Origin: a bacterium
GTDB lineage: Bacteria > UBP6 > UBA1177
Length of the DNA stretch: 64,000 nt
Assembly: GCA_017961325.1 (NCBI GenBank)
Contig: JAGCXM010000011.1
Location: 62,001-126,000 of the forward strand
Direction: 5' to 3'
A model generated the notes under the pieces. The model did not search any database. It was not told where the DNA came from and saw only the letters and a list, made by a program, of their open reading frames with translations. Shown here piece by piece: positions 1 through 7,653 of the stretch (position 1 is the stretch's first letter; the number at the start of each line of letters is the position of its first letter). Position numbers and translations under genes: made by a program.

Positions 1-1230
1 CTTGAGTATGTCGCACTTTTCGCCCGTGACTTCGCCTAAGATCCTGACTGCAAGACCGGGGCCGGGGAAGGGGTGGCGCTTGATGAGTTTTTCGGGAAGG
101 CCGAGTTTAAACCCGAGTTCGCGGACTTCGTCCTTGAAAAGGTCTCTGAGCGGTTCCACAAGTTTCAGCTTCATGTTTTCTGGGAGACCGCCGACATTGT
201 GGTGGCTTTTTATCGTGGTGGAAGCACCTTTTTTGTTGACGGAACTTTCGATTACATCGGGATAAATCGTGCCCTGCGCCAGGAAATCGGCATCGTTGAT
301 TTTGTTTGCTTCCCGCTCGAAAACTTCGATGAATGTGTTTCCGATGATTTTTCTTTTCTTTTCAGGCTCGGTGACGCCTGCCAGTCTGGTAAGAAACTCT
401 TCTCTTGCATCAACTACGATGAGGTTGAGCATGTCCTTGAAGTTTGCTTCGACCTCTTCACGTTCGTTTTTGCGCAGAAGACCGTTGTCAACGAAAATCG
501 CGGTGAGGTTTTTGCCTATCGCCTTTGCCAGAAGCGCCGCGGTTACGGACGAATCTACTCCGCCAGAAAGACCGAGAACGACTTTTTTATTCTGGATCGT
601 GTTTTTGAGGTTTTCGGTCGCGATTTTTATGTAGTTGTCCATTTTCCACTCGGCTTTCGCGCCGCACACTTCGAAGAGGAAGTTGGAAAGCATTTTTCTT
701 CCTTCGAGCGAGTGGTTTACCTCTGGATGGAACTGGACTGCATAGATTTTTTTCTCGTCGTTTCCTATCGCGGCGAAAGGGATCGTGTCGGTTTTTGCAA
801 TCGGATAAAATCCCTGCGGAATCTCCGAAACATAGTCGCTGTGGCTCATCCATACCTGCGTTTTGGGCGAAATTCCCTTGAAAAAAGGAGAGTGCGGAGC
901 GAGGTTTTCGATGTAAGCCCTGCCGTATTCGCGGCTTTTTCCGCTGCTGAGCTTTCCGCCGAGACGCGAGGATGTGAGCTGCATTCCGTAGCAGATGCCG
1001 AGAATCGGGATCCCGAGTTCGAAAATTTTCGGATCGACATCGGGTGCACCTTCATCGTTTACAGATGACGGACCGCCGGAAAAGATTATCCCTTTCGGTG
1101 CAAAATTCTTAATGAAATCAAGCGAAACGTCGAACGGTTTGAGCTCGCAGTAGACATTCATCTCTCTGATTCTTCTCGCGATGAGCTGGTTATACTGTGA
1201 ACCGAAATCCAAAATAAGAATCTTATCCAT
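1..1230 (-). CDS. guaA: GMP synthase (glutamine-hydrolysing), C-terminus cut by window edge
   Basis: GuaA converts XMP to GMP with ATP and glutamine-derived ammonia in purine synthesis. The minus-strand frame runs open from ATG at 1230 to the window edge, giving 410 codons; family members are about 510-525 residues, so roughly the last 100 are outside. The class I amidotransferase part shows the nucleophile motif GICYGMQL and the HPEV motif. The ATP pyrophosphatase part shows the P-loop LSGGVDSS, and the start of the dimerisation domain has the HPFPGPGLAVRILG motif. A GGAGG ribosome site sits 5 nt before the ATG. It is transcribed divergently from hydE. The long plus-strand frames across it are antisense shadows. 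Confidence 0.96.
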   Translation of the reverse strand, partial: MDKILILDFGSQYNQLIARRIREMNVYCELKPFDVSLDFIKNFAPKGIIFSGGPSSVNDEGAPDVDPKIFELGIPILGICYGMQLTSSRLGGKLSSGKSREYGRAYIENLAPHSPFFKGISPKTQVWMSHSDYVSEIPQGFYPIAKTDTIPFAAIGNDEKKIYAVQFHPEVNHSLEGRKMLSNFLFEVCGAKAEWKMDNYIKIATENLKNTIQNKKVVLGLSGGVDSSVTAALLAKAIGKNLTAIFVDNGLLRKNEREEVEANFKDMLNLIVVDAREEFLTRLAGVTEPEKKRKIIGNTFIEVFEREANKINDADFLAQGTIYPDVIESSVNKKGASTTIKSHHNVGGLPENMKLKLVEPLRDLFKDEVRELGFKLGLPEKLIKRHPFPGPGLAVRILGEVTGEKCDILK

Positions 1231-1262
1231 GAAAACCTCCGTAAAACCTCACCCCTTTTGTT

Positions 1263-1285
1263 CCCCTCTCCACTGTGGCGAGGGG
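1263..1285 (-). other. Hairpin in the guaA leader
   Basis: The arms CCCCTC (1263-1268) and GAGGGG (1280-1285) pair, with a second inner CCAC/GTGG complement. It lies about 30 nt upstream of the guaA ribosome site, so it would be in the 5' leader. It has no T-run in the guaA direction, so it does not look like an intrinsic terminator. It could be a leader structure or a remnant of a small palindromic repeat. Confidence 0.4.
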
Positions 1286-1311
1286 GCAAAGATAAGGTTA
1301 AAATCCGCGCT

Positions 1312-1339
1312 TTCTTAGCATAAATGCGCAGGAAAACAA
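1312..1339 (-). promoter_or_regulatory. Possible guaA promoter
   Basis: On the minus strand, TTGTTT (1334-1339) and TAAGAA (1312-1317) are separated by 16 nt. Both hexamers are imperfect. The spacing matches the other promoters in the window. Confidence 0.35.
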
Positions 1340-1364
1340 AGTTTTTTATGAATGCTGAAACATC

Positions 1365-1393
1365 TTGACGATTATCCTCCCTTGTGTTAAAAA
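1365..1393 (+). promoter_or_regulatory. Putative hydE-nadA promoter
   Basis: TTGACG (1365-1370), a 17-nt spacer and TAAAAA (1388-1393). Transcription would begin near 1400, downstream of the GTG at 1384. This supports a hydE start inside the leader rather than at the longest frame. Confidence 0.55.
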
Positions 1394-1422
1394 ACCGCAG
1401 TTTTCGGCTCATGGAGAAACAG

Positions 1423-2475
1423 ATGACAGTTAAGCCCGAAATAACGGAACTTATTGAAAAACTTGCGGAAAAAATAGACCTTGCAGATGAAGAACTTTTC
1501 GTTTTGATCGAGAGCGACGAAGCAACGAAACCTCTCGGAGCTGCAGCGGATAAAGTTCGCAGAAAAATCTATGGTGACGCCGTTTACATCCGCGGACTCA
1601 TCGAGATGACGAACTACTGCAGAAATGACTGTTTCTACTGCGGAATCAGGCGCAGCAACACAAGCGCGACGAGATACAGGCTCACCGAAGACGAAATCAT
1701 GGAGTGCTGCCGCGAAGGTTATGCTCTCGGCTTCAGGACTTTTGTGCTTCAGGGCGGCGAAGACCTCTATTTCAACGACGAAAGAATGTGCGCAATCGTT
1801 GCAGAGATCAGGAAAAACTATCCCGATGTCGCGATAACCCTTTCTCTCGGTGAAAAATCGCGCGAAAGCTATCAGAAACTTTTCGATGCAGGGGCGAACC
1901 GCTATCTTTTGCGCCACGAAACTGCCGACAACGATCATTACCGCAAGATCCATCCGGCGGAACTTTCGCCCGAAAACCGCAAAAAATGCCTTTTCGACCT
2001 CAAGGAAATCGGTTATCAGGTAGGTTCTGGCTTTATGGTGGGCTCACCTTTCCAAACCACGGCGAATCTGGTCGCAGACCTCCGTTTTCTGCAGAAACTT
2101 GACCCGGACATGATCGGAATCGGCCCTTTCATTCCGCATGAAAAGACGCCGTTTGCCGACAAAAAGCAGGGTGAACTCACGCTCGTTCTGAGAATGGTTT
2201 CGATTCTGAGGCTTATGTTCCCGCACGCACTTCTTCCGGCAACGACCGCACTCGGAACGATCCATCCGCAGGGACGCGAACTGGGACTGAAAGCGGGAGC
2301 GAACGTCGTCATGCCGAACCTTTCGCCGGTTTCGGTACGGAAACTTTACGATTTATACGAAAACAAAATATGCACGGGTGAAGAATCGGCGCAGTGCCGC
2401 GGCTGTCTGGAGATGCGCGTCAGAAACGCCGGTTACCGCATCGTTACCGATATTGGAAACGTCAAAAGGAGTTGA
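1423..2475 (+). CDS. hydE: [FeFe] hydrogenase H-cluster maturase HydE (radical SAM)
   Basis: HydE is a radical SAM enzyme that helps build the diiron subcluster of [FeFe] hydrogenase. The SAM-cluster motif is CRNDCFYC (CX3CX2C), followed by GGED-type SAM-binding and LLRHET motifs typical of HydE. Near the C-terminus a CX7CX2C motif (CTGEESAQCRGC) matches the accessory cluster site found in many HydE proteins. The start at 1423 is chosen because GGAGA precedes it by 5 nt; ATG 1411 and GTG 1384 are in frame but lack a ribosome site. The resulting 350 residues match the family. HydF, HydG and hydrogenase genes are not in the window. nadA follows after 3 nt, so the two are co-transcribed. BioB or PylB are less likely on the motif pattern. 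Confidence 0.88.
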   Translation: MTVKPEITELIEKLAEKIDLADEELFVLIESDEATKPLGAAADKVRRKIYGDAVYIRGLIEMTNYCRNDCFYCGIRRSNTSATRYRLTEDEIMECCREGYALGFRTFVLQGGEDLYFNDERMCAIVAEIRKNYPDVAITLSLGEKSRESYQKLFDAGANRYLLRHETADNDHYRKIHPAELSPENRKKCLFDLKEIGYQVGSGFMVGSPFQTTANLVADLRFLQKLDPDMIGIGPFIPHEKTPFADKKQGELTLVLRMVSILRLMFPHALLPATTALGTIHPQGRELGLKAGANVVMPNLSPVSVRKLYDLYENKICTGEESAQCRGCLEMRVRNAGYRIVTDIGNVKRS

Positions 2476-2478
2476 AAA

Positions 2479-3393
2479 ATGAATATCTGCGAACTTCAGC
2501 AGGAGATCCTGCGAATCAAAAAAGAGAATGATGTCTGTGTTCTTGCCCACAGCTATCAGGCGAGAGAAATAACGGAAGTTGCCGATTTTACGGGCGATTC
2601 ATTCCAGCTAAGCGTCAAGGCTAAAGATGCGCCGCAGAAAACTGTCGTTATGTGCGGCGTCAGATTCATGGCTGAAACGGTAAAACTGCTTTCTCCGGGA
2701 AAAACGGTTTATCTCGCAAATCCTACCGCAGGATGTCCGATGGCTGATCAGATGGACAAAGACATAATTTCCGAAGTAAAGAAGGCTTATCCCGACTACA
2801 CCGTCGTCGCCTACATCAACACCACCACTTCTCTCAAGACGATCTGCGACGTCTGCGTAACCTCATCTTCGGCAGTGAAGATCGTGAAAAAGCTTGAAAA
2901 CAAAAACATTCTCTTCATTCCGGACTGCAATCTGGGTGCATTCGTCGCGAAACAGGTTCCCGAAAAGAATTTCAAACTTCTGAACGGCGGCTGTCCGACA
3001 CATGCAAAAATCTCGGCTGACAGCGTCCACAAAGCGAAAGCGGCTCATCCGGACGCACTTGTTCTCGTTCATCCCGAATGCAAACCCGAAGTCACCGAAC
3101 TTGCGGACTACATCGGTTCGACATCAGGAATCATGGACTTTGCAAGAAAATCGGACAAAAACGAATTTATAATCGGCACCGAAATCAGTATCTGCGAGCA
3201 TCTTTCATTCGAATTTCTCGACAAACGTTTCTACCCCCTTTCGCAGAATCTCATCTGCCAGAACATGAAGGCGACGACCCTTGTCGACCTTTACAACGCA
3301 GTCCGGGGAAAAGGCGGCGAAGAAATCAGGCTTGACAGCGAAACGATTGAAAAAGCACGCCTCTGCATCGATAAAATGATCGAACTCGGATAA
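2479..3393 (+). CDS. nadA: Quinolinate synthase
   Basis: NadA condenses iminoaspartate with dihydroxyacetone phosphate to quinolinate, the pyridine precursor of NAD, using an oxygen-sensitive [4Fe-4S] cluster. Three cysteines in conserved contexts supply the cluster: AGCPMADQ, GGCPTH and ICQNMK. The LAHSYQ and GTEISICEH segments are family hallmarks. Length (304 aa) is that of the short NadA type. It starts 3 nt after hydE, and both proteins need iron-sulfur clusters. nadB and nadC are not in view. Confidence 0.95.
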   Translation: MNICELQQEILRIKKENDVCVLAHSYQAREITEVADFTGDSFQLSVKAKDAPQKTVVMCGVRFMAETVKLLSPGKTVYLANPTAGCPMADQMDKDIISEVKKAYPDYTVVAYINTTTSLKTICDVCVTSSSAVKIVKKLENKNILFIPDCNLGAFVAKQVPEKNFKLLNGGCPTHAKISADSVHKAKAAHPDALVLVHPECKPEVTELADYIGSTSGIMDFARKSDKNEFIIGTEISICEHLSFEFLDKRFYPLSQNLICQNMKATTLVDLYNAVRGKGGEEIRLDSETIEKARLCIDKMIELG

Positions 3394-3715
3394 GTTAAAA
3401 GATATATTTTTCTTCTCAAAAATTCATATAAAAGAGGATTAGGGGGACGCATTTTAAAAATATTTTAATAAGAAATTATTTTGAAAAGAACTAAACAAAG
3501 AAGCGTAAAAACGCTGTCGGGGAAAATGCTAAAATGCACCTAAAAACGGCCAAAACCGGCAAACCGATTAAGATCCCCCTACGTAAACGAACAGACAAGT
3601 ATAACCGGATTTTTATAAATTTCAACAAAAATTTTTATATCGGCAAAATCTTTCTTCATAATTTGAGAAAAATCGGTTTTTTAATAAAATCTCCTGTTTT
3701 TTGTAGGAGGAAGAA
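3394..3715. other. AT-rich intergenic region between nadA and polA
   Basis: This 320-base gap has no convincing gene. A short plus-strand frame starting at 3534 runs into polA out of frame and has no ribosome site. The only readable element is the polA promoter at its right end. I see no clear terminator hairpin for nadA. Confidence 0.6.
3663..3690 (+). promoter_or_regulatory. Putative polA promoter with initial T-run
   Basis: TTGAGA (3663-3668), a 16-nt spacer and TAAAAT (3685-3690). CTCC and then TGTTTTTTG follow, leading into the polA ribosome site TAGGAGG. It is one of the clearest examples of the window-wide promoter pattern. Confidence 0.7.
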
Positions 3716-6211
3716 ATGCAGAATGACGGAAAAATTGCGATTCTCGATGTGAGTTCTTATATTTTCAGGGCATTTCATGCGCTGCCGCCGATGTATTCGC
3801 CGAAAGGCGAACCGGTAAACGCGATATACGGCTTCATCAACATGTTTTTGAGGACTATATCGAAGTTCAAAGGTTTTGCGGCGGTCGCGGCGCTTGACAG
3901 CAAGACGGAGACTTTCAGGAAAAAGGCTTATCCAGAATATAAGGCCAACAGAAAGGAGGTCGATCCCGAGCTCAAATCGCAGTTCGAGCTGATCACGCCT
4001 ATGCTTGAGGCACTCAACATTCCGGTTTTCGCGTCCGACGGCTTCGAGGCTGATGACGTCATTGCCTCGATCGTAGCGAATAACCCCGGCAAAGAAATCA
4101 TCATAATCTCTTCCGACAAGGATCTGATGCAGCTTGTCGGAGGGAACGTCCTGATGTATGACAGCATGAAGGACAAAATCATTGATCCGGCGGCCGTGCA
4201 GGAAAAATACGGCGTTATGCCAAGTCAGATGCTCGATTTTCTCGCTCTTTTAGGCGACAGTTCCGACAATGTTCCGGGAATGCCGAAAGTCGGGCTTAAA
4301 ACCGCAGCGGAACTGCTCAACAAATACGGTTCGGCTGACAGCATCTATCAGAATCTTAGTGCTCTGAAACCCGCATTGCAAAAGGTTTTTACGGAAAATA
4401 AGGAGCAGTTTGAATTTTCAAAATTTCTGATCCGCCTCGATTCTTCAGTAAAACTGGAAGGCTGCCGGAAATGCTTTGATCCGTGGACGAATCCCGATAC
4501 TGAAAAAATCGTGAAACTCTGCTCCGATCTGGGTTTTGCGTCGATCCTGAAAAAAGTCGGAAGCGATTTCCCGGCAAATAGGGAACCGGCGCCCGAACCG
4601 AAAAAAACGGTTGAACTTCATGAAAAATGGGAGCCGGGCGAATTTGATGTAAAAAGTGGTGAAACCCTTTATGGAAGCACCTTTTACGGCAGTTTTTATG
4701 TCGCAAAAGACGGGAAATTCATGTCGCTTGAGATTGCAAACCTGCCTCAGGATTCGACGGTCTATTCTTTTGAAGTTAAAGAGTTCCTCGATGCGCCTTT
4801 TCCGAAGGGGATAAAATTCATCGACCTGCAGATCTATTATTTCTGTCACGACAGCGGCAGACACGGTTATTCGCCTGAAGATATAGCCGGGGCGCTGGGT
4901 CTAGGCGATGTCAGCAGAGAGTCTCCAGAGCGGTTTTTTGCATTTTTGGAAAAGCTCCGTGCGAAAATCGAAGAGAAACGTGAAGACAAGTCGTTCCTTC
5001 TTAACGGAATAGAGATGCCGCATCTCGAAGTAGTCAGGGCGATGGAGCAGAACGGAATAAAGGTCGATCTGAATGAAACTGGCAGGCTGAGAAGCGAGTT
5101 TTTAAGCAGAATCAATGATTTGACAAAGCAGATCTATGAGGCTGCAGGAACTGTTTTCAATCCCAATTCGCCGAAACAGCTTGCCGAGATTCTTTTTGAC
5201 AAACTTCAGCTCAAAGGCGGCAAAAAGACAAAAACCGGCTACAGCACAGGTCACGAGGTTCTTGAAAATGTCGCAGAGGAAAACGATCATCCGCTCCCCA
5301 AACTCATAATCGAGAACAGAAAATATTCCAAACTTGTCTCCACTTATCTTGAACCGATTGCTGCAAAGACCGCATCCGACGGCAGGCTGCACACTTCCTA
5401 CATCGTGACTTATGCCGCGACAGGCAGACTCGCGAGCAGGGAACCGAACCTGCAGAATATCCCGACCCGCACTGAGGACGGGCAGAAGATCCGAGGTCTT
5501 TTCGTTGCCGAAGAAGGGTTCAAGCTTCTCTCTCTCGATTATAGCCAGATTGAACTCAGAATTCTGGCGGCACTCAGCCAGGAGCCTGAATTTATTGATG
5601 CTTTCAAGCACGGCGAAGATATCCACAGACGCACCGCAGCCGCAATTTTCGGCACGATACCCGAATTCGTAGACAAAGAGATGCGCCGCAACGCAAAGGC
5701 GGTAAACTTCGGAATAATTTACGGAATGCAGGCATACAAACTTTCGGTCGATACCGGCGTTGACATCGCTTTCGCGAAAAAATATATCGACAACTACTTT
5801 GCGTGCTACCCGAAGATCAAGCAGTTCATCGACGACACTATCAGAAACGCCAGAGAAGAAGGTTTTGTCGAGACATATTTCGGACGCCGCCGCTATATTC
5901 CCGAAATCGCAAATTCAAATAAAAACATCGCGAAATCGGGTGAAAGAATGGCGGTAAACACCGTGATCCAGGGAACTGCGGCCGATGTGATAAAACAGGG
6001 AACGGTTGCAGTCTACAACATGCTGAAGGAAGTCTGCCCCGAAGCGCGGATCCTGCTTCAGATTCACGACGAACTCATAATCGAGTTTCCGGAAAAAAGA
6101 ACTGATATCGCAGAGTTGTGCGCCGAGAAAATGCGGGCAGCAGGCAGGGATTTTGAAGTGCCGCTCGATGTAAACTATTCCGTCGGCGACAACTGGGCTG
6201 ACTTGAAGTAG
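3716..6211 (+). CDS. polA: DNA polymerase I
   Basis: This is a family A polymerase for Okazaki fragment maturation and repair gap filling. Residues 1 to about 290 form the 5'-3' nuclease, with acidic motifs such as FEADDVIAS and SSDKDLMQLV. The middle region (about 290-440) occupies the 3'-5' exonuclease position but lacks the FDTET-type metal-binding motif, so proofreading is probably absent, as in Taq polymerase (832 aa; here 831). The polymerase domain has motif A DYSQIELR (D608), motif B with RRNAKAVNFGIIYG, and motif C QIHDELIIE (H784-D785). The start at 3716 has the strong TAGGAGG site. The next gene follows after 9 nt. Confidence 0.97.
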   Translation: MQNDGKIAILDVSSYIFRAFHALPPMYSPKGEPVNAIYGFINMFLRTISKFKGFAAVAALDSKTETFRKKAYPEYKANRKEVDPELKSQFELITPMLEALNIPVFASDGFEADDVIASIVANNPGKEIIIISSDKDLMQLVGGNVLMYDSMKDKIIDPAAVQEKYGVMPSQMLDFLALLGDSSDNVPGMPKVGLKTAAELLNKYGSADSIYQNLSALKPALQKVFTENKEQFEFSKFLIRLDSSVKLEGCRKCFDPWTNPDTEKIVKLCSDLGFASILKKVGSDFPANREPAPEPKKTVELHEKWEPGEFDVKSGETLYGSTFYGSFYVAKDGKFMSLEIANLPQDSTVYSFEVKEFLDAPFPKGIKFIDLQIYYFCHDSGRHGYSPEDIAGALGLGDVSRESPERFFAFLEKLRAKIEEKREDKSFLLNGIEMPHLEVVRAMEQNGIKVDLNETGRLRSEFLSRINDLTKQIYEAAGTVFNPNSPKQLAEILFDKLQLKGGKKTKTGYSTGHEVLENVAEENDHPLPKLIIENRKYSKLVSTYLEPIAAKTASDGRLHTSYIVTYAATGRLASREPNLQNIPTRTEDGQKIRGLFVAEEGFKLLSLDYSQIELRILAALSQEPEFIDAFKHGEDIHRRTAAAIFGTIPEFVDKEMRRNAKAVNFGIIYGMQAYKLSVDTGVDIAFAKKYIDNYFACYPKIKQFIDDTIRNAREEGFVETYFGRRRYIPEIANSNKNIAKSGERMAVNTVIQGTAADVIKQGTVAVYNMLKEVCPEARILLQIHDELIIEFPEKRTDIAELCAEKMRAAGRDFEVPLDVNYSVGDNWADLK

Positions 6212-6220
6212 GAGGAAAGC

Positions 6221-7516
6221 ATGAAAACCAACACACTGAGTTTAGGTGCCGGTCTCACCGGTCTTTCGGCTGCGTATCATTCAAAAGGGAGGGATTTTCT
6301 TGTCGTCGAGAAAAGTGATCACGTCGGCGGGATATGCACGAGCGAGCATAAAAACGGCTTTGTTTTTGACCAGACAGGGCATTGGTTTCACGTGAAAACA
6401 TCCGAGGTCCGCTCACTGATGACGCGGCTTTTCGGGCAAAATACAGTTGAAATCGAGCGCAAAACTTTTGTCTTTTCGCACAACGTTTTTACGCAGTATC
6501 CGTTTCAGTCAAACACTTTCGGTCTGCCGCCGCAGGTGATAAAGGAGTGCGTTCTGGGTTTTGTAAAGGCATATTACGAAAACGACAAGTCAAGGGCGCA
6601 TGAAAACTTTTACGAATGGTGCATGGCTTATCTCGGAGAGGGGATCTCCAGGCATTTCATGATTCCCTACAACACGAAAATATACACCGTCCACCCGAAG
6701 GATTACGCGAGCCACTGGTGTGACTACTATGTACCGAAACCCACGCTGGAGCAGGTGATAGAAGGTGCAGTCACAGCGCCTGAGCAGAAAAATATCGGCT
6801 ACAATGCGAAGTTTTTCTATCCGAAGGAAAACGGCATCGGAGAGCTGCCGGAACGCCTTTTCGACAGGTGCGAAAAGGAAAAGTTCATCTTCAGCGCAGA
6901 GCCTGTTTCGATCGATGCGGCAAAGAAGCTGGTGAAACTGAGCAACGGCACGGAGATCGAGTATGAAACGCTCATAAACACGATCCCGCTCAATAAATTT
7001 TTGAAACTTCTTACCAATTTGGCAGAGCTTCCGGCACACGAAATTGCAGACAGAATGAAGATCGCGCATGTCAGCTATTTCAACGCCGCTTTCAAAAAGC
7101 CGTGCGGACATCCTGGGCATTGGTTTTACATTCCGGAAGAAAAATTCATGCCTTATCGAGTTGGCTCTTTCTCTAATATTTACAACAAGTTGGCTCCCGT
7201 TGGCAAAGGAAGCGCCTACATAGAATTTACCCATCAGGAAGAGAGTATAGACACTGAAAATTTCAGGCGGAAAAGCATCGAACTCCTTCTTGCAATGGGG
7301 CTAATTTCAACTGAAAACGACATCGAATTCATGGATTACTGCAAAATCGATGCCGGATACGTCATCTACCACAAAGAATATTTCGACGACATGGCACTTA
7401 TCGAAAAATGGTGTGCTCAGAACTCCGTCAGACTTGCCGGAAGGTACGGAAAATGGACCTATTCCGCGATGGAAGACGCCATTCTGGACGGAATGAAAGC
7501 GGTGAAATCCGATTAA
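6221..7516 (+). CDS. FAD-dependent oxidoreductase, UDP-galactopyranose mutase / amine oxidase-like
   Basis: The N-terminus has a Rossmann dinucleotide fold signature (GAGLTGLSAAYHS, then VVEKSDHVGGIC) with the GG doublet typical of the amine oxidase and UDP-galactopyranose mutase superfamily. The segment HENFYEWCMAYLGEGISRHF and the C-terminal KWTYSAMEDAILDG resemble FAD proteins often annotated near polysaccharide or LPS genes. No signal peptide or membrane segment is seen. It has a good ribosome site (AGGAGG) and starts 9 nt after polA, so the two are likely co-transcribed. The substrate cannot be named; alternatives are a protoporphyrinogen-oxidase-like enzyme or a sugar mutase. Confidence 0.7.
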   Translation: MKTNTLSLGAGLTGLSAAYHSKGRDFLVVEKSDHVGGICTSEHKNGFVFDQTGHWFHVKTSEVRSLMTRLFGQNTVEIERKTFVFSHNVFTQYPFQSNTFGLPPQVIKECVLGFVKAYYENDKSRAHENFYEWCMAYLGEGISRHFMIPYNTKIYTVHPKDYASHWCDYYVPKPTLEQVIEGAVTAPEQKNIGYNAKFFYPKENGIGELPERLFDRCEKEKFIFSAEPVSIDAAKKLVKLSNGTEIEYETLINTIPLNKFLKLLTNLAELPAHEIADRMKIAHVSYFNAAFKKPCGHPGHWFYIPEEKFMPYRVGSFSNIYNKLAPVGKGSAYIEFTHQEESIDTENFRRKSIELLLAMGLISTENDIEFMDYCKIDAGYVIYHKEYFDDMALIEKWCAQNSVRLAGRYGKWTYSAMEDAILDGMKAVKSD

Positions 7517-7593
7517 AAAACGATTTCTGCAAAATCAGGGTCAGCACTGTACCGTTAGCACTGCCGGCTGCACATCCTGTAAAGTTTTATTTT

Positions 7594-7621
7594 TTGCATA
7601 AAACGAAACAATGAATATAGT
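7594..7621 (+). promoter_or_regulatory. Putative promoter of the triple-DsbA lipoprotein gene
   Basis: TTGCAT (7594-7599), 16 nt and TATAGT (7616-7621), then TTGC and CTGTTTTTGATTTTTT. It fits the recurrent promoter plus initial T-run pattern. Confidence 0.6.
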
Positions 7622-7653
7622 TTGCCTGTTTTTGATTTTTTATGGAGGATTTG

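Noticed and set aside
73-1068. Long plus-strand frame opposite guaA (331 codons)
   Set aside because: It is exactly antisense to guaA, whose minus-strand frame carries all GMP synthase motifs. The composition is Phe/Arg-rich shadow sequence with no family match.
3534-3752. Plus-strand frame of 72 codons before polA
   Set aside because: It overlaps the polA start in another frame, has no ribosome site, and would lie upstream of the polA promoter.
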